DNA of 43,235 bases from contig JAOIXS010000008.1 of assembly GCA_028225715.1 (NCBI GenBank), forward strand, positions 1-43,235, in the 5' to 3' direction. Numbering within the stretch: the stretch's first letter is position 1; each line of letters opens with the position of its first letter. Shown piece after piece: positions 32,419-41,130 of this stretch. Source of the DNA: Candidatus Pelagibacter sp. GTDB taxonomy: Bacteria > Pseudomonadota > Alphaproteobacteria > Pelagibacterales > Pelagibacteraceae. The notes under the pieces were generated by a model. It was not told where the DNA came from. It searched no databases and saw nothing but the letters and a program-made list of their open reading frames with translations. The translations under genes and the position numbers were made by a program.

Positions 32419-33174
32419 ATGAAGTTAGCTTTTAAAGGCAAGACTGCTGTAATCACTGGTGCAAGTGGTGGCATGGGCTTAGAGATGTCAAAAAAACTAT
32501 CCCAAAACAATATTTCAGTTTTAATGTTAGATTTAAAAAGTCCTAGTAAAGAATTTTTAGATAATAATAGAAAATGTGTATTTAAAAAAGTTGATGTAAC
32601 TAATTTTAAGAAATTGAAATTATATATCGACAATTTTTACAAAAAATACAAAAGATTAGACTACTTAGTTAATACAACTGGTGTTCTTTGGTTTGATAAA
32701 GATGTCTCAGCGGTCAATATAAACTCTAATGTATGGGATAAAGTTTTTGAAATAAATCTAAAATCTATGATGTATCTTTCAAAAATTATTGTGCCTAAAA
32801 TGGTTAAAAACAAATTTGGTTCAATGGTGCATATATCTTCCATTGATGCGTTATCTGGTGATGACAAACCTCAAGATGCCTATGGTGCTTCAAAAGCAGC
32901 AATGATTAGACTTTCAAAGTCTTTTGCCATTCAATTTGCATCAAATAAAATTAGATCAAATATTATTTTACCTGGTGCAATAGATACTGGCATGCAGATT
33001 AGATGGAGAAAAAATCCTACTGCAAAGAAAAATTTAGAAAAATTTATTCCATTAAATAAAGTGGGTAAACCTGAAGATATTTCAAATGCTTCTTTATTCT
33101 TATTAAGTGATCAAGCAGGTTATATTACTGGAACTGAATTGATTGTCGATGGGGGTCTTACGGCTAAGCCGTAG
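32419..33174 (+). CDS. Short-chain dehydrogenase/reductase
   Basis: This 251-aa classical SDR has the coenzyme motif TGASGGMG at 13-20 and Asp38 (MLDLK), which favours NAD over NADP. The catalytic triad is Ser140 (ISSID), Tyr155 and Lys159 (YGASK). GSVVTG-like C-terminal closure is replaced by AGYITGTELIVDGG, typical of FabG-like members. Substrate unknown. It begins 1 base after the aldehyde dehydrogenase stop and ends just before a strong hairpin. Confidence 0.92.
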   Translation: MKLAFKGKTAVITGASGGMGLEMSKKLSQNNISVLMLDLKSPSKEFLDNNRKCVFKKVDVTNFKKLKLYIDNFYKKYKRLDYLVNTTGVLWFDKDVSAVNINSNVWDKVFEINLKSMMYLSKIIVPKMVKNKFGSMVHISSIDALSGDDKPQDAYGASKAAMIRLSKSFAIQFASNKIRSNIILPGAIDTGMQIRWRKNPTAKKNLEKFIPLNKVGKPEDISNASLFLLSDQAGYITGTELIVDGGLTAKP

Positions 33175-33182
33175 TTATTAAC

Positions 33183-33212
33183 TTTAGGCGCCTCTTTCTT
33201 GAGGCGCCTAAA
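33183..33212. terminator. Strong 12-bp hairpin between convergent SDR and dctP
   Basis: TTTAGGCGCCTC (33183-33194) and GAGGCGCCTAAA (33201-33212) form a perfect 12-bp stem with a 6-base loop, 8 bases after the SDR stop and 9 bases after the dctP stop on the other strand. It is the most stable structure in the window. A T-run does not follow on either strand; A-rich sequence follows on the plus strand. It is probably a shared bidirectional terminator or 3'-end stabiliser. Confidence 0.75.
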
Positions 33213-33221
33213 AAATATTCA

Positions 33222-34298
33222 TTATCTGTAAGGGTATCCAGCTTTTTCCATTGTACTTGCATACAACTTAAATGCATCCACAACTTTTTTAGCTCTTGGA
33301 CTAATACTTGAAGTTTCATCCCAGAACGCTTTAGAGTCACTTACAACTTTACCCCATTCATTATCAGGAAGACTTGTTAGTTCCATTTTCTTCCCATTAA
33401 CACGTAGGTCAGCTTCTCCACCCCAATACCAAACTTGTCTATAATAATGCGAGTCATTAATAGACATTCTATAAAGTGCTTGAAGTTTTGGACTTAATTT
33501 GTCCCAAGCTTTTTGATTAGCAAAGTATGATCCAAACCAAGCTCCTGTAACAGAGTTAGTTAGAGCATATTTACAGATATCAGCCCAACCCACTTCATAT
33601 GCCTCAGTAAATCCACACCAGGCAACACCATCCAGTTCTCCGGTTTGCATAGCAACCTCAACATCGTCCCAAGGAACCGTAACTGGTATTAGGCCATATT
33701 GAGCTAAGAATTTTCCAGCAGTAGGCACACCAAAGACTCTTAAGCCTTTCATATCTGCAAGAGAAGTAACTTTTTTATTCACAGTGAAAAGATGACATGG
33801 ATCCCAAGCACTTGTGCTTAACCATTTAACACCTTTAACTTCACTATAGGCTTCATCCCAAATTTCATTTAAACCATAATATTTAAATAAGGCTGGAACG
33901 TCTAAGCTATATCTAGTTGCAAATGGAAAATATCCACCAAACACAGAGATATCAACGGGTGACCCCATTGTAGCATCATCACTTTGTACGGCATCTAAAG
34001 TTCCTGCTTGCATGGCTCTGAATAGTTCATCAGTAGGAACTAATTGATCCGCATAATACAGTTCAATTTCCATTTCACCATAAGCAGCTTTATTAAATGC
34101 TTCAATTTGTGGTTTGATAACATGTGCACCAAGCGGAGCTCCTGAATATGTTTGAAGCCTCCATTTAATTGGGTTTGATGCAGAATAAGCGTAAGGTGCT
34201 TTAACAACACTTGCTCCTGCTACACCAAAAGTTAACAAGCCAGCTTTCTTAATAAACGATCGCCTTTTACTTGTTATTATTTTTTTTTCTTTTTTCAT
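33222..34298 (-). CDS. dctP: TRAP transporter substrate-binding protein, DctP family
   Basis: This 358-aa periplasmic receptor has a twin-arginine signal (TSKRRSFIKKAG near 8-19) followed by a hydrophobic stretch and a likely cleavage after AYSAS, then IKWRLQTYSGAP. TRAP-receptor features are MQAGTLDAVQSDD near 96-108, SLADMKGLRVFGVPTAGKFL near 177-196 with the ligand-carboxylate Arg, and MQTGELDGVAWCG near 215-227. It captures an organic acid-like ligand for DctQM. The start has AGGGAGAG just upstream. A 134-base gap containing an inverted repeat separates it from dctM. Confidence 0.93.
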   Translation of the reverse strand: MKKEKKIITSKRRSFIKKAGLLTFGVAGASVVKAPYAYSASNPIKWRLQTYSGAPLGAHVIKPQIEAFNKAAYGEMEIELYYADQLVPTDELFRAMQAGTLDAVQSDDATMGSPVDISVFGGYFPFATRYSLDVPALFKYYGLNEIWDEAYSEVKGVKWLSTSAWDPCHLFTVNKKVTSLADMKGLRVFGVPTAGKFLAQYGLIPVTVPWDDVEVAMQTGELDGVAWCGFTEAYEVGWADICKYALTNSVTGAWFGSYFANQKAWDKLSPKLQALYRMSINDSHYYRQVWYWGGEADLRVNGKKMELTSLPDNEWGKVVSDSKAFWDETSSISPRAKKVVDAFKLYASTMEKAGYPYR

Positions 34299-34400
34299 TA
34301 ACTCTCCCTGTTAGTTAAAAAGTATTTGTTAAGCCTATTATAAAAAAAATTATGATTAAACTAAAAAATGATTTATTTTTTTATTAAACAGTAATTTTTT

Positions 34401-34421
34401 CAACTTTAAAACTTAAAGTTG
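34401..34421. repeat. Perfect inverted repeat in the dctM-dctP gap
   Basis: CAACTTTAA (34401-34409) and TTAAAGTTG (34413-34421) make a 9-bp stem with a 3-base loop in the only long gap of the TRAP operon (34299-34432). No T-run follows on the minus strand. It could be a partial terminator or RNA-processing stem allowing separate dctP dosage, or an operator. The rest of the gap is AT-rich with no other structure seen. Confidence 0.5.
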
Positions 34422-34432
34422 CATTATTATTT

Positions 34433-35764
34433 TTATAAGTACTTATTTGGAAGATAAGTTGCAATTTGAGGGAAAACCATAACCAAAATTAATGCTAAGA
34501 GCATCACCAAAAGAAACGGGGTAATAGATCTATAAATATCAGATAAGGTTATTTCTTTTGGAGCCATAGCTCTCATTAAAAATAAGTTGTAACCAAAAGG
34601 AGGTGTCATGTAAGCAATTTGACAAGTAATTGTATAAAGAACACCATACCAAATAGGATCAAATCCTAATGAAATAATCAAGGGCACATAAAGTGGTGCT
34701 ACAATAACTAACATAGCTGTATCATCTAAAAACATTCCCATGAATATATAAGATAGTTGCATCATGATAAGAACACCCCATGGCGTTAAGTGCCATCTTT
34801 CAATAAATAATGTTTCAATTGCACGCGCAGCCCCAAGGCCATCAAATACCGCTCCAAAACATAGTGCAGCTAATATTATCCACATAAACATGCAAGAAAC
34901 ACCAAGAGTTTTTCTAAGTGTTGTATCAAGAACTTTCCGAGTAAATCTTTTTTTGTATATGGATGCTAAAGTTGCGAGTAAAGCACCTACGGCAGAACAT
35001 TCAACTAAACTTGCTATGCCCATTAAGAATAATCCAGTCATAGACATGAATATTACAAATGGGATTATTCCAGCTGATAAAAGTTTTAATTTTTCTTTTA
35101 ATGGAATGTCTCTTTCTTTTTTGCTTAATACTGGACCTAATTCAGGCTGAAGACGACATCTTACATAAATATAAATTATAAATAAGGTAGCCATTAAAAG
35201 ACCTGGTAAAAGTCCTGCAAGCCAAAGTTTACTTACTGGTTGACGTGCTATCATTCCATAAAGGACCATTACAACACTTGGAGGTATTAAAATTCCTAAC
35301 GAACTTCCTGCTTGAACAACACCAGTAATCATTCTTTTATCATAATTACGTTTTAACATTTCAGGGAGAGCAATAGTTGCCCCTATAGCCATACCAGCAA
35401 CACTTAATCCATTCATAGCTGAGATTCCAACCATCATGAACATTGTGCCAATTGCTAGACCTCCTTTTATTCCACCAAAAAATACATGAAACATTTTATA
35501 TAAATCACTAGCAATACCTGACTCCGAAATCATAAAACCCATGTAAATAAAAAGTGGAAGTGTAAGCATTGGATACCACTTAAAAAGTTTCCATGTAGCC
35601 GTATATGGCATTTCAATAGCTCCATTTCCCCAAACTAATAATGCTGAAATAACAGCCACAAACCCAATTGCGCCAAACACTCTTTGACCAGTAAACATCA
35701 TTGCCAACATCGTTATAAACATAAACAATGCAATAAATTCATAACTTAGATATTGAGCCAGCAT
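34433..35764 (-). CDS. dctM: TRAP transporter large permease subunit DctM
   Basis: This 443-aa integral membrane protein has about twelve helices. Typical DctM segments are GLSVAGMAIGATIALPEM near 119-136, GVVQAGSSLGILIPPSVVMVLYG near 149-171 and FLDDTAMLVIVAPLYVPLI near 349-367. It is the Na+-coupled transport subunit of the tripartite system. Its ATG overlaps the dctQ stop by one base (TAATG). Substrate is set by DctP and is unknown here. Confidence 0.95.
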   Translation of the reverse strand: MLAQYLSYEFIALFMFITMLAMMFTGQRVFGAIGFVAVISALLVWGNGAIEMPYTATWKLFKWYPMLTLPLFIYMGFMISESGIASDLYKMFHVFFGGIKGGLAIGTMFMMVGISAMNGLSVAGMAIGATIALPEMLKRNYDKRMITGVVQAGSSLGILIPPSVVMVLYGMIARQPVSKLWLAGLLPGLLMATLFIIYIYVRCRLQPELGPVLSKKERDIPLKEKLKLLSAGIIPFVIFMSMTGLFLMGIASLVECSAVGALLATLASIYKKRFTRKVLDTTLRKTLGVSCMFMWIILAALCFGAVFDGLGAARAIETLFIERWHLTPWGVLIMMQLSYIFMGMFLDDTAMLVIVAPLYVPLIISLGFDPIWYGVLYTITCQIAYMTPPFGYNLFLMRAMAPKEITLSDIYRSITPFLLVMLLALILVMVFPQIATYLPNKYL

Positions 35765-36273
35765 TATATTTTAATATTTTTAATTTTTGCGATATCTTTA
35801 ATTAACATTGAAAAAGCTTGTAATAACATCAAGAGTATACCCAGTAACATCAAAGATTTTATGGGCCAAAGATAAGGCGCCCAAGCAGTAAAAAGTTTTT
35901 GTTTATACTCTAATGTATATTGTAAACTTGAAATAGAGCCATAAAGAAGAACTACCAAGAAAAAAATCAAGAAAATACTGGTAAAAACATCCATTTTAGC
36001 TTTTCCTTTTGCAGATAGTTTCCCATAGAATAAATCCATTCTAACATGATCATCAGTAATCATAGAATAACCACCACCAAGTAAATAATATGCTGTAAGA
36101 GTAAATTGAGCCATTTCTATAATCCACATTAAAGGGTAGTTAATAATATTTCTCGTAACAAAAGACAGTATTAAAAGAAACATCATGAAAAAAACGCCGT
36201 ACATTACAAATCTGCCAACTTTTGTACATATGTTATCTATTATACTTACATAAATTGAAAATATTTTTGGCAT
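35764..36273 (-). CDS. dctQ: TRAP transporter small permease subunit DctQ
   Basis: This 169-aa protein has four hydrophobic helices. The segment IIEMAQFTLTAYYLLGGGYSMITDDHVRMDLFYGKLS (about 56-92) is characteristic of DctQ, with the conserved Asp-His-Val-Arg-Asp string. It pairs with DctM in the inner membrane and helps dock the receptor. It lies between a small membrane ORF and dctM. Confidence 0.93.
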   Translation of the reverse strand: MPKIFSIYVSIIDNICTKVGRFVMYGVFFMMFLLILSFVTRNIINYPLMWIIEMAQFTLTAYYLLGGGYSMITDDHVRMDLFYGKLSAKGKAKMDVFTSIFLIFFLVVLLYGSISSLQYTLEYKQKLFTAWAPYLWPIKSLMLLGILLMLLQAFSMLIKDIAKIKNIKI

Positions 36274-36279
36274 AAATTT

Positions 36280-36474
36280 CTATTTTCTATTCTTTTTTAT
36301 TTCTTCTTCACAAAATTTTTTAGCTTCTTCAAGGTCAACAATTTTTGATTTAGATAATTTTTGACTTCCAGCTAGACAAGCATCGACAGCTCTTTTTAAA
36401 TTATGATCACTAAAATTTAAAATAACTAACATTCCAAGTACTATAAAAACAAATATTAATATATTTTTTACCAT
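36280..36474 (-). CDS. 64-aa membrane-anchored hypothetical protein
   Basis: This small protein has one N-terminal hydrophobic helix (ILIFVFIVLGMLVIL) followed by a charged domain with two cysteines (DACLAG and KKFCEEE) about 21 residues apart, which could form a disulfide if it is periplasmic. It overlaps the gpsA stop by 7 bases and ends 6 bases before dctQ, so it is embedded in the operon. No family recognised. Confidence 0.65.
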   Translation of the reverse strand: MVKNILIFVFIVLGMLVILNFSDHNLKRAVDACLAGSQKLSKSKIVDLEEAKKFCEEEIKKNRK

Positions 36475-37496
36475 TTAATTTCTAATTTCTTATTTTCACA
36501 TATAGTATTTAGCATACTAAACATTAATGGAAAATGACTAGAATTGAGATCTTGTAAAATTTTAGGGCCAATTTCCAATGCAAGTTGTGCTCCTTCAACA
36601 GTAATATTTTTCATAAACTTTTCTTTTGCGTCTTTATATAAATATCCTTCACCTAAATATTTTCCCATCAAACTATTTCTTCCTCCTATAGCACTAACAT
36701 ATAAATCACCTAAACCAGCTAGGCCATAAACAGTTTCAGCTCTTCCTCCATAGAAAGAAACAAACTCAACCATTTCAGAAATTGATCTATGAATTAATGA
36801 GGCTGATGTATTTAAATAATATTTAGATTGAATTTCTTTAGGTGCATTTGAATTACTTAACCCTTCGGAAGCTCCAATTAACATAGAATAAATATTTTTA
36901 ATTGCACCTGATAATTCAATGCCAGTTAAGTCATCTGATACTTCCGTTGAATAATAATCTGTTGATATAATTTTTTTTAATTTTTCCGTTTCTTTGATAT
37001 CTGGGTTTGCAATAACTGTTCCTGTTCTCATTTTATACGCAAGACCTGCTGCTAAACAAGGTCCTTTAATTGCTGAAATATTTACATCTGTATGACCTTG
37101 ATCATTGAGAAGTTTTTTAATTTTATCTGAAAGTGTTATTAATTCATTATTCTCAATAGCCAGACCTTTAGTTAATAAAATAATCGGAGTGTTTTTTTTG
37201 TAGCTTTTTGTGATTTGCTTAACAAACCATTCAATTCCTACTGAACTTATACCTGCTACAATTATATCAATTCCTCCCTCAAGGATTGATTTTAATTTAT
37301 CATATTTTTCTACTTTTAAATTTGATGGTAATTCTATATTTAAAGCTGGATGAAAATTATTGTTTAATTGAATATTATTTATCAATTCATCTTCAAGATG
37401 CGTACCAACAAGTGTTACTTCATTTTTGTTTTCAAGACACGGTACAGCAAAAGCTGATCCCATAGCACCAGCACCAATGATAATTATTTTTTTCAT
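36468..37496 (-). CDS. gpsA: NAD(P)-dependent glycerol-3-phosphate dehydrogenase
   Basis: The ATG at 37496 starts MKKIIIIGAGAMGSAF, the proper GpsA opening; an extra 11 codons from 37529 look like leader sequence. The 342-aa protein has the dinucleotide motif GAGAMG at 8-13, LLTKGLAIENNELITLSD, ISAIKGPCLAAGLA, the catalytic-Lys segment GIELSGAIKNIYSM, and YGLAGLGDLYVSAIGGRNSLMG. It reduces dihydroxyacetone phosphate to glycerol-3-phosphate for phospholipids. Leading a TRAP operon is unusual and may be coincidental. The first ligand segment GTHL replaces the more common motif. Confidence 0.88.
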   Translation of the reverse strand: MKKIIIIGAGAMGSAFAVPCLENKNEVTLVGTHLEDELINNIQLNNNFHPALNIELPSNLKVEKYDKLKSILEGGIDIIVAGISSVGIEWFVKQITKSYKKNTPIILLTKGLAIENNELITLSDKIKKLLNDQGHTDVNISAIKGPCLAAGLAYKMRTGTVIANPDIKETEKLKKIISTDYYSTEVSDDLTGIELSGAIKNIYSMLIGASEGLSNSNAPKEIQSKYYLNTSASLIHRSISEMVEFVSFYGGRAETVYGLAGLGDLYVSAIGGRNSLMGKYLGEGYLYKDAKEKFMKNITVEGAQLALEIGPKILQDLNSSHFPLMFSMLNTICENKKLEIKW

Positions 37497-37576
37497 AATA
37501 AAGTATTTTTTTATATTAATTTTTAGCATTTTGTTGGTAAAGTACAGTTATAAATTTATTAGGGAGAGATGATTTT

Positions 37577-38914
37577 ATGACTAAAGTAGCAATTATTGGT
37601 GCTGGGCCTTGTGGTTTATCCGCTTTAAGATCTTTTGAACAAGCAGAAAAAAAAGGTGAAAAAATACCTGAAATAGTTTGTTTCGATAAACAAGAAGATT
37701 GGGGAGGATTATGGAATTATAGCTGGAGAACTGGATCTGATCAATACGGTGACCCAGTCCCTAATAGCATGTACAGATATCTTTGGTCAAATGGTCCTAA
37801 AGAATGTCTAGAGTTTGCTGATTATTCATTTGATGAACACTTTGGAAAACCAATTCCATCTTTTCCACCTAGAGAAGTATTGTACGATTACATTTTAGGT
37901 AGAGTTAAAAAGGGAAATTTAAAAGATAAAGTCAAATTTAATACTTCTGTTACCAACGTTTCTTATAATGGTAAAAGTTTTGAAATTTCTTATCGAGACA
38001 AAGTAAATAATAAAATTTTAAAAGATATATTTGATTATGTGATTGTATCAACTGGTCATTTTTCTGTTCCATTCATTCCAGAATATCCAGGAATGAAATC
38101 ATTTCCTGGAAGAATAATGCATTCTCATGACTTTAGAGATGCAGAAGAATTCAGAGGTAAAAATGTTGTTGTTTTAGGAAGTAGTTATTCTGCTGAAGAT
38201 GTTGCTCTACAGTGTCATAAGTATGGAGCAAAAAGTGTCACTATAGGTTATAGACATAATCCGATGGGATTTAAGTGGCCAGATGGAATGAAAGAAGTGT
38301 TTCACTTAGACAAGCTTGAGGGTAATAAAGCAATATTTAAAGATGGTCATGTACAAGAAGCAGATGCTGTAATTTTATGCACAGGCTATCTTCATCATTT
38401 TCCTTTTTTAACAGAGGACTTAAAACTAAAAACAGGCAACAGATTGTACCCACCAAAATTATACAAAGGTGTAGTTTGGCAAGATAATCACAAATTAATG
38501 TACCTAGGTATGCAAGATCAGTTTCATACTTTTAACATGTTTGACTGTCAGGCTTGGTTTGCAAGAGATGTTATAATGGGTAAAATTAAAATTCCAAATG
38601 ACTCTGATATAGATAAAGATATAGATAAATGGGTATCAATGGAGGAGAAATTAGAAAATCCTGATCAAATGATAGATTTTCAAACAGAATACACTAAAGA
38701 ACTTCATGATTTATCAAATTACCCAAAAATTGACTTTGAATTAATTAGAAGAACTTTTAAAGAATGGGAGCACCATAAAGTAGAAAATATTCTAACATAT
38801 AGAAATAAGTCATTTGCCTCACCTGTAACTGGTTCGGTTGGTCCAAAACATCATACGGATTGGGAAATTGCAATGGACGATTCTTTAAAAACTTTCTTAG
38901 ATCAACCAAAATGA
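37577..38914 (+). CDS. tmm: Trimethylamine monooxygenase (flavin monooxygenase family)
   Basis: This 445-aa protein matches the length of bacterial Tmm. The FAD site is GAGPCG (8-13). The FMO fingerprint FxGxxxHxxxF is met by F176, G178, H182 and F186 (FPGRIMHSHDF). The NADPH site is LGSSYSAED (200-208). The segments DWGGLWNYSWRTG and PNSMYRYLWSNGPKECLEFADY are the Tmm-type substrate-channel region. The enzyme oxidises trimethylamine to the N-oxide with NADPH and O2. AGGGAGAG precedes the ATG. It is next to a betaine/TMAO-type ABC transporter on the other strand, as expected for TMAO metabolism. No Tdm (TMAO demethylase) is present in the window. Confidence 0.88.
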   Translation: MTKVAIIGAGPCGLSALRSFEQAEKKGEKIPEIVCFDKQEDWGGLWNYSWRTGSDQYGDPVPNSMYRYLWSNGPKECLEFADYSFDEHFGKPIPSFPPREVLYDYILGRVKKGNLKDKVKFNTSVTNVSYNGKSFEISYRDKVNNKILKDIFDYVIVSTGHFSVPFIPEYPGMKSFPGRIMHSHDFRDAEEFRGKNVVVLGSSYSAEDVALQCHKYGAKSVTIGYRHNPMGFKWPDGMKEVFHLDKLEGNKAIFKDGHVQEADAVILCTGYLHHFPFLTEDLKLKTGNRLYPPKLYKGVVWQDNHKLMYLGMQDQFHTFNMFDCQAWFARDVIMGKIKIPNDSDIDKDIDKWVSMEEKLENPDQMIDFQTEYTKELHDLSNYPKIDFELIRRTFKEWEHHKVENILTYRNKSFASPVTGSVGPKHHTDWEIAMDDSLKTFLDQPK

Positions 38915-38973
38915 TGATTTTTAAATTTGTAGGAATTTTTCAGTAGATCTTTTTTAGAAGTTGAATATTATTT

Positions 38974-41127
38974 CTAATCTATACCTAGGTGTTTTTTTCT
39001 TTTTTCTACCCAAGTTCGGATTAAATTATCAAAAATCAATCCTATAAAAGCAACACAAAGACCTAGTGTTAGACCTATACCTGCACCTTTTTTATCAGAT
39101 ATAGCTTTTAAAATATATTGTCCTAAGTCCTCTGTTCCAATAAATGCTCCAATAATTACCATGAATAAAGCAAATACAATTGTTTGATTTAAACCAAGCA
39201 TCATATGAGGAAGCGCTAATGGGAATTCTATTTTCAACAATCTTTGTATTTTTGTTACACCAGACATTGAGGCTGCATCATGTAAAGAAGATGGAACACT
39301 TCTTAACCCTTCAATAGTATATCTTGTTGCAGGTATAGTTGCATAAACAACTACAGCAATTAATACTGATGTATCTGTAACTCCAAAAAGCATCATAACT
39401 GGAATTAAATACACAAATGAAGGGAATGTTTGAAAAATATCACAAACTCCCAACATAAAATTTGTGGTGTGTTTATTCTGAAAACATAAAGTTCCAATAG
39501 TAAAACCAATTATACAAGACAAGATAACTCCAAAAGTTGCCATGTATGTTGTAACTAAAGCTCTGTCCCACCATGGACTTAATGCTATAAATAATGTCAA
39601 TCCTCCAACTACAAAAGCTGAACGTATTCCACCAATTATATAGCCAGCTCCCATAACTAAAACAAATGTTGCAACAATAGGCATTCTTAAATAAGCAGCA
39701 CGCATAGGCTGCAATACATCAACTATCAACCATGTATTAAAAATTTTTAAAGTTTGAAAGAAAGTATCCCAAATCCAATCAACTCCTTTGTTCCAAAAAT
39801 CTGCTGTTGATATTCCTTTATTGTGAGGAATTTCATATAAATAATTAAAACCTTCCTTAAAGTAAAAAGATCCAACATAAGCAAGTATAATTCCAATCAA
39901 TATTGCACCAGAAAAAAATAATGTATTTTTATAACGCTGAAAAAAAGTTAGGTTACCAAAATAATCTATTTGTTTATTTGCCCAAGCTAAAGACAATTTA
40001 TCAAGTAATATTGCAATCAAACTGATGCATAAACCTGCTTCTAACGCTAATCCAATGTTCAGCTGATTTAAAGCTAACAATAAATTAAATCCTAAACCTT
40101 TAGCACCTATAAAGGCTGAAATTACTGCCATAGAAAAACACACCATGATAACCTGATTCACTCCAATCAAAATATCTCTTCTTGCAGTTGGGATTAATAC
40201 TTTAAACATTAGTTGTAAATTATTACACCCACTCATTTTGCCGGCCTCAATAACTTCAGGCGATACCCCTCTGAGACCTAACAAGGTTAGTAATATCATT
40301 GGTGGAACAGCTACAACCATGGTTATAATTACTCCAGCATGATCTCCAACACCAAAGAGAACAATTGCAGGAACCAATACTGCGTATTGAGGCATAGTCT
40401 GCATAACTAAAAGTATTGGATATAAAGCTTTCTCCACACGTTTACTTTTGAACGCTGCAATCCCTAAACTCAAACCAAAAATAAAAGATAGTGGTGCTGC
40501 AACTAATATAAAAGAAAGTGTTTGCATAGAAGGTTTCCATTGTCCAAAAATAGAAATATAAACCATGACTATAGCAGCGAATAAAGCTAGACCTTTACCA
40601 CTTAATTTATACCCAAGTACTGCAGCACCCGCAGCAACAATTGTCCAGGGCAACCCTGGCAATTCTGCCCATGAATTTTCACTTATCCAATCCCAACTTG
40701 TAAATGCGACAATAGTTTCAACACCACCTAATAAAATCTCTCTAATTAATTCTATAAGAAATGTTATAAATGAAGTCAAATTTCTTGTTATTTGTAAAAC
40801 TAGAGGTCGTGTTTTAAATTCTTGAGTGTCTTCATTCCAAAATTCCATTGGCATCCAATCATTCATTAAAAAAAATAATGAATCATTTATCCATATAGGT
40901 AACCATCCAAGCAAAGGAGGTAGTCTCCAAAAAACATCAAATGCATAATATCTTACTTCTGCGCCAAAGAGTGTGTAAGTGCTTTGATTTGGATCTTTAA
41001 TGAATTCTGCTTGACCTCTAATAAATTTATAAGTTTCTGGGACGTCAATTGCAAAACATAAAGTAAAAAAAGCAACTAACAAAAATAACCATTGAAATAC
41101 TTTTGGATATTTTTTTAATAATTCCAT
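38974..41127 (-). CDS. Betaine/TMAO-type ABC transporter permease with duplicated permease domain
   Basis: This 717-aa protein is roughly twice a single ProW. Two BPD_transp_1 domains are visible, each with an EAA-type coupling loop: EAGKMSGCNNLQLMFKVLIP (first, near 296) and DAASMSGVTKIQRLLKIEFP (second). Each is followed by a matching helix ending in AFIGAKGLG and AFIGTEDLG respectively. It forms the membrane channel of a quaternary-amine importer. It starts 3 bases after the ATPase stop. The binding protein is not in the window. Proximity to tmm suggests TMAO, betaine or a related osmolyte. Confidence 0.88.
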   Translation of the reverse strand: MELLKKYPKVFQWLFLLVAFFTLCFAIDVPETYKFIRGQAEFIKDPNQSTYTLFGAEVRYYAFDVFWRLPPLLGWLPIWINDSLFFLMNDWMPMEFWNEDTQEFKTRPLVLQITRNLTSFITFLIELIREILLGGVETIVAFTSWDWISENSWAELPGLPWTIVAAGAAVLGYKLSGKGLALFAAIVMVYISIFGQWKPSMQTLSFILVAAPLSFIFGLSLGIAAFKSKRVEKALYPILLVMQTMPQYAVLVPAIVLFGVGDHAGVIITMVVAVPPMILLTLLGLRGVSPEVIEAGKMSGCNNLQLMFKVLIPTARRDILIGVNQVIMVCFSMAVISAFIGAKGLGFNLLLALNQLNIGLALEAGLCISLIAILLDKLSLAWANKQIDYFGNLTFFQRYKNTLFFSGAILIGIILAYVGSFYFKEGFNYLYEIPHNKGISTADFWNKGVDWIWDTFFQTLKIFNTWLIVDVLQPMRAAYLRMPIVATFVLVMGAGYIIGGIRSAFVVGGLTLFIALSPWWDRALVTTYMATFGVILSCIIGFTIGTLCFQNKHTTNFMLGVCDIFQTFPSFVYLIPVMMLFGVTDTSVLIAVVVYATIPATRYTIEGLRSVPSSLHDAASMSGVTKIQRLLKIEFPLALPHMMLGLNQTIVFALFMVIIGAFIGTEDLGQYILKAISDKKGAGIGLTLGLCVAFIGLIFDNLIRTWVEKRKKHLGID

Positions 41128-41130
41128 GTT

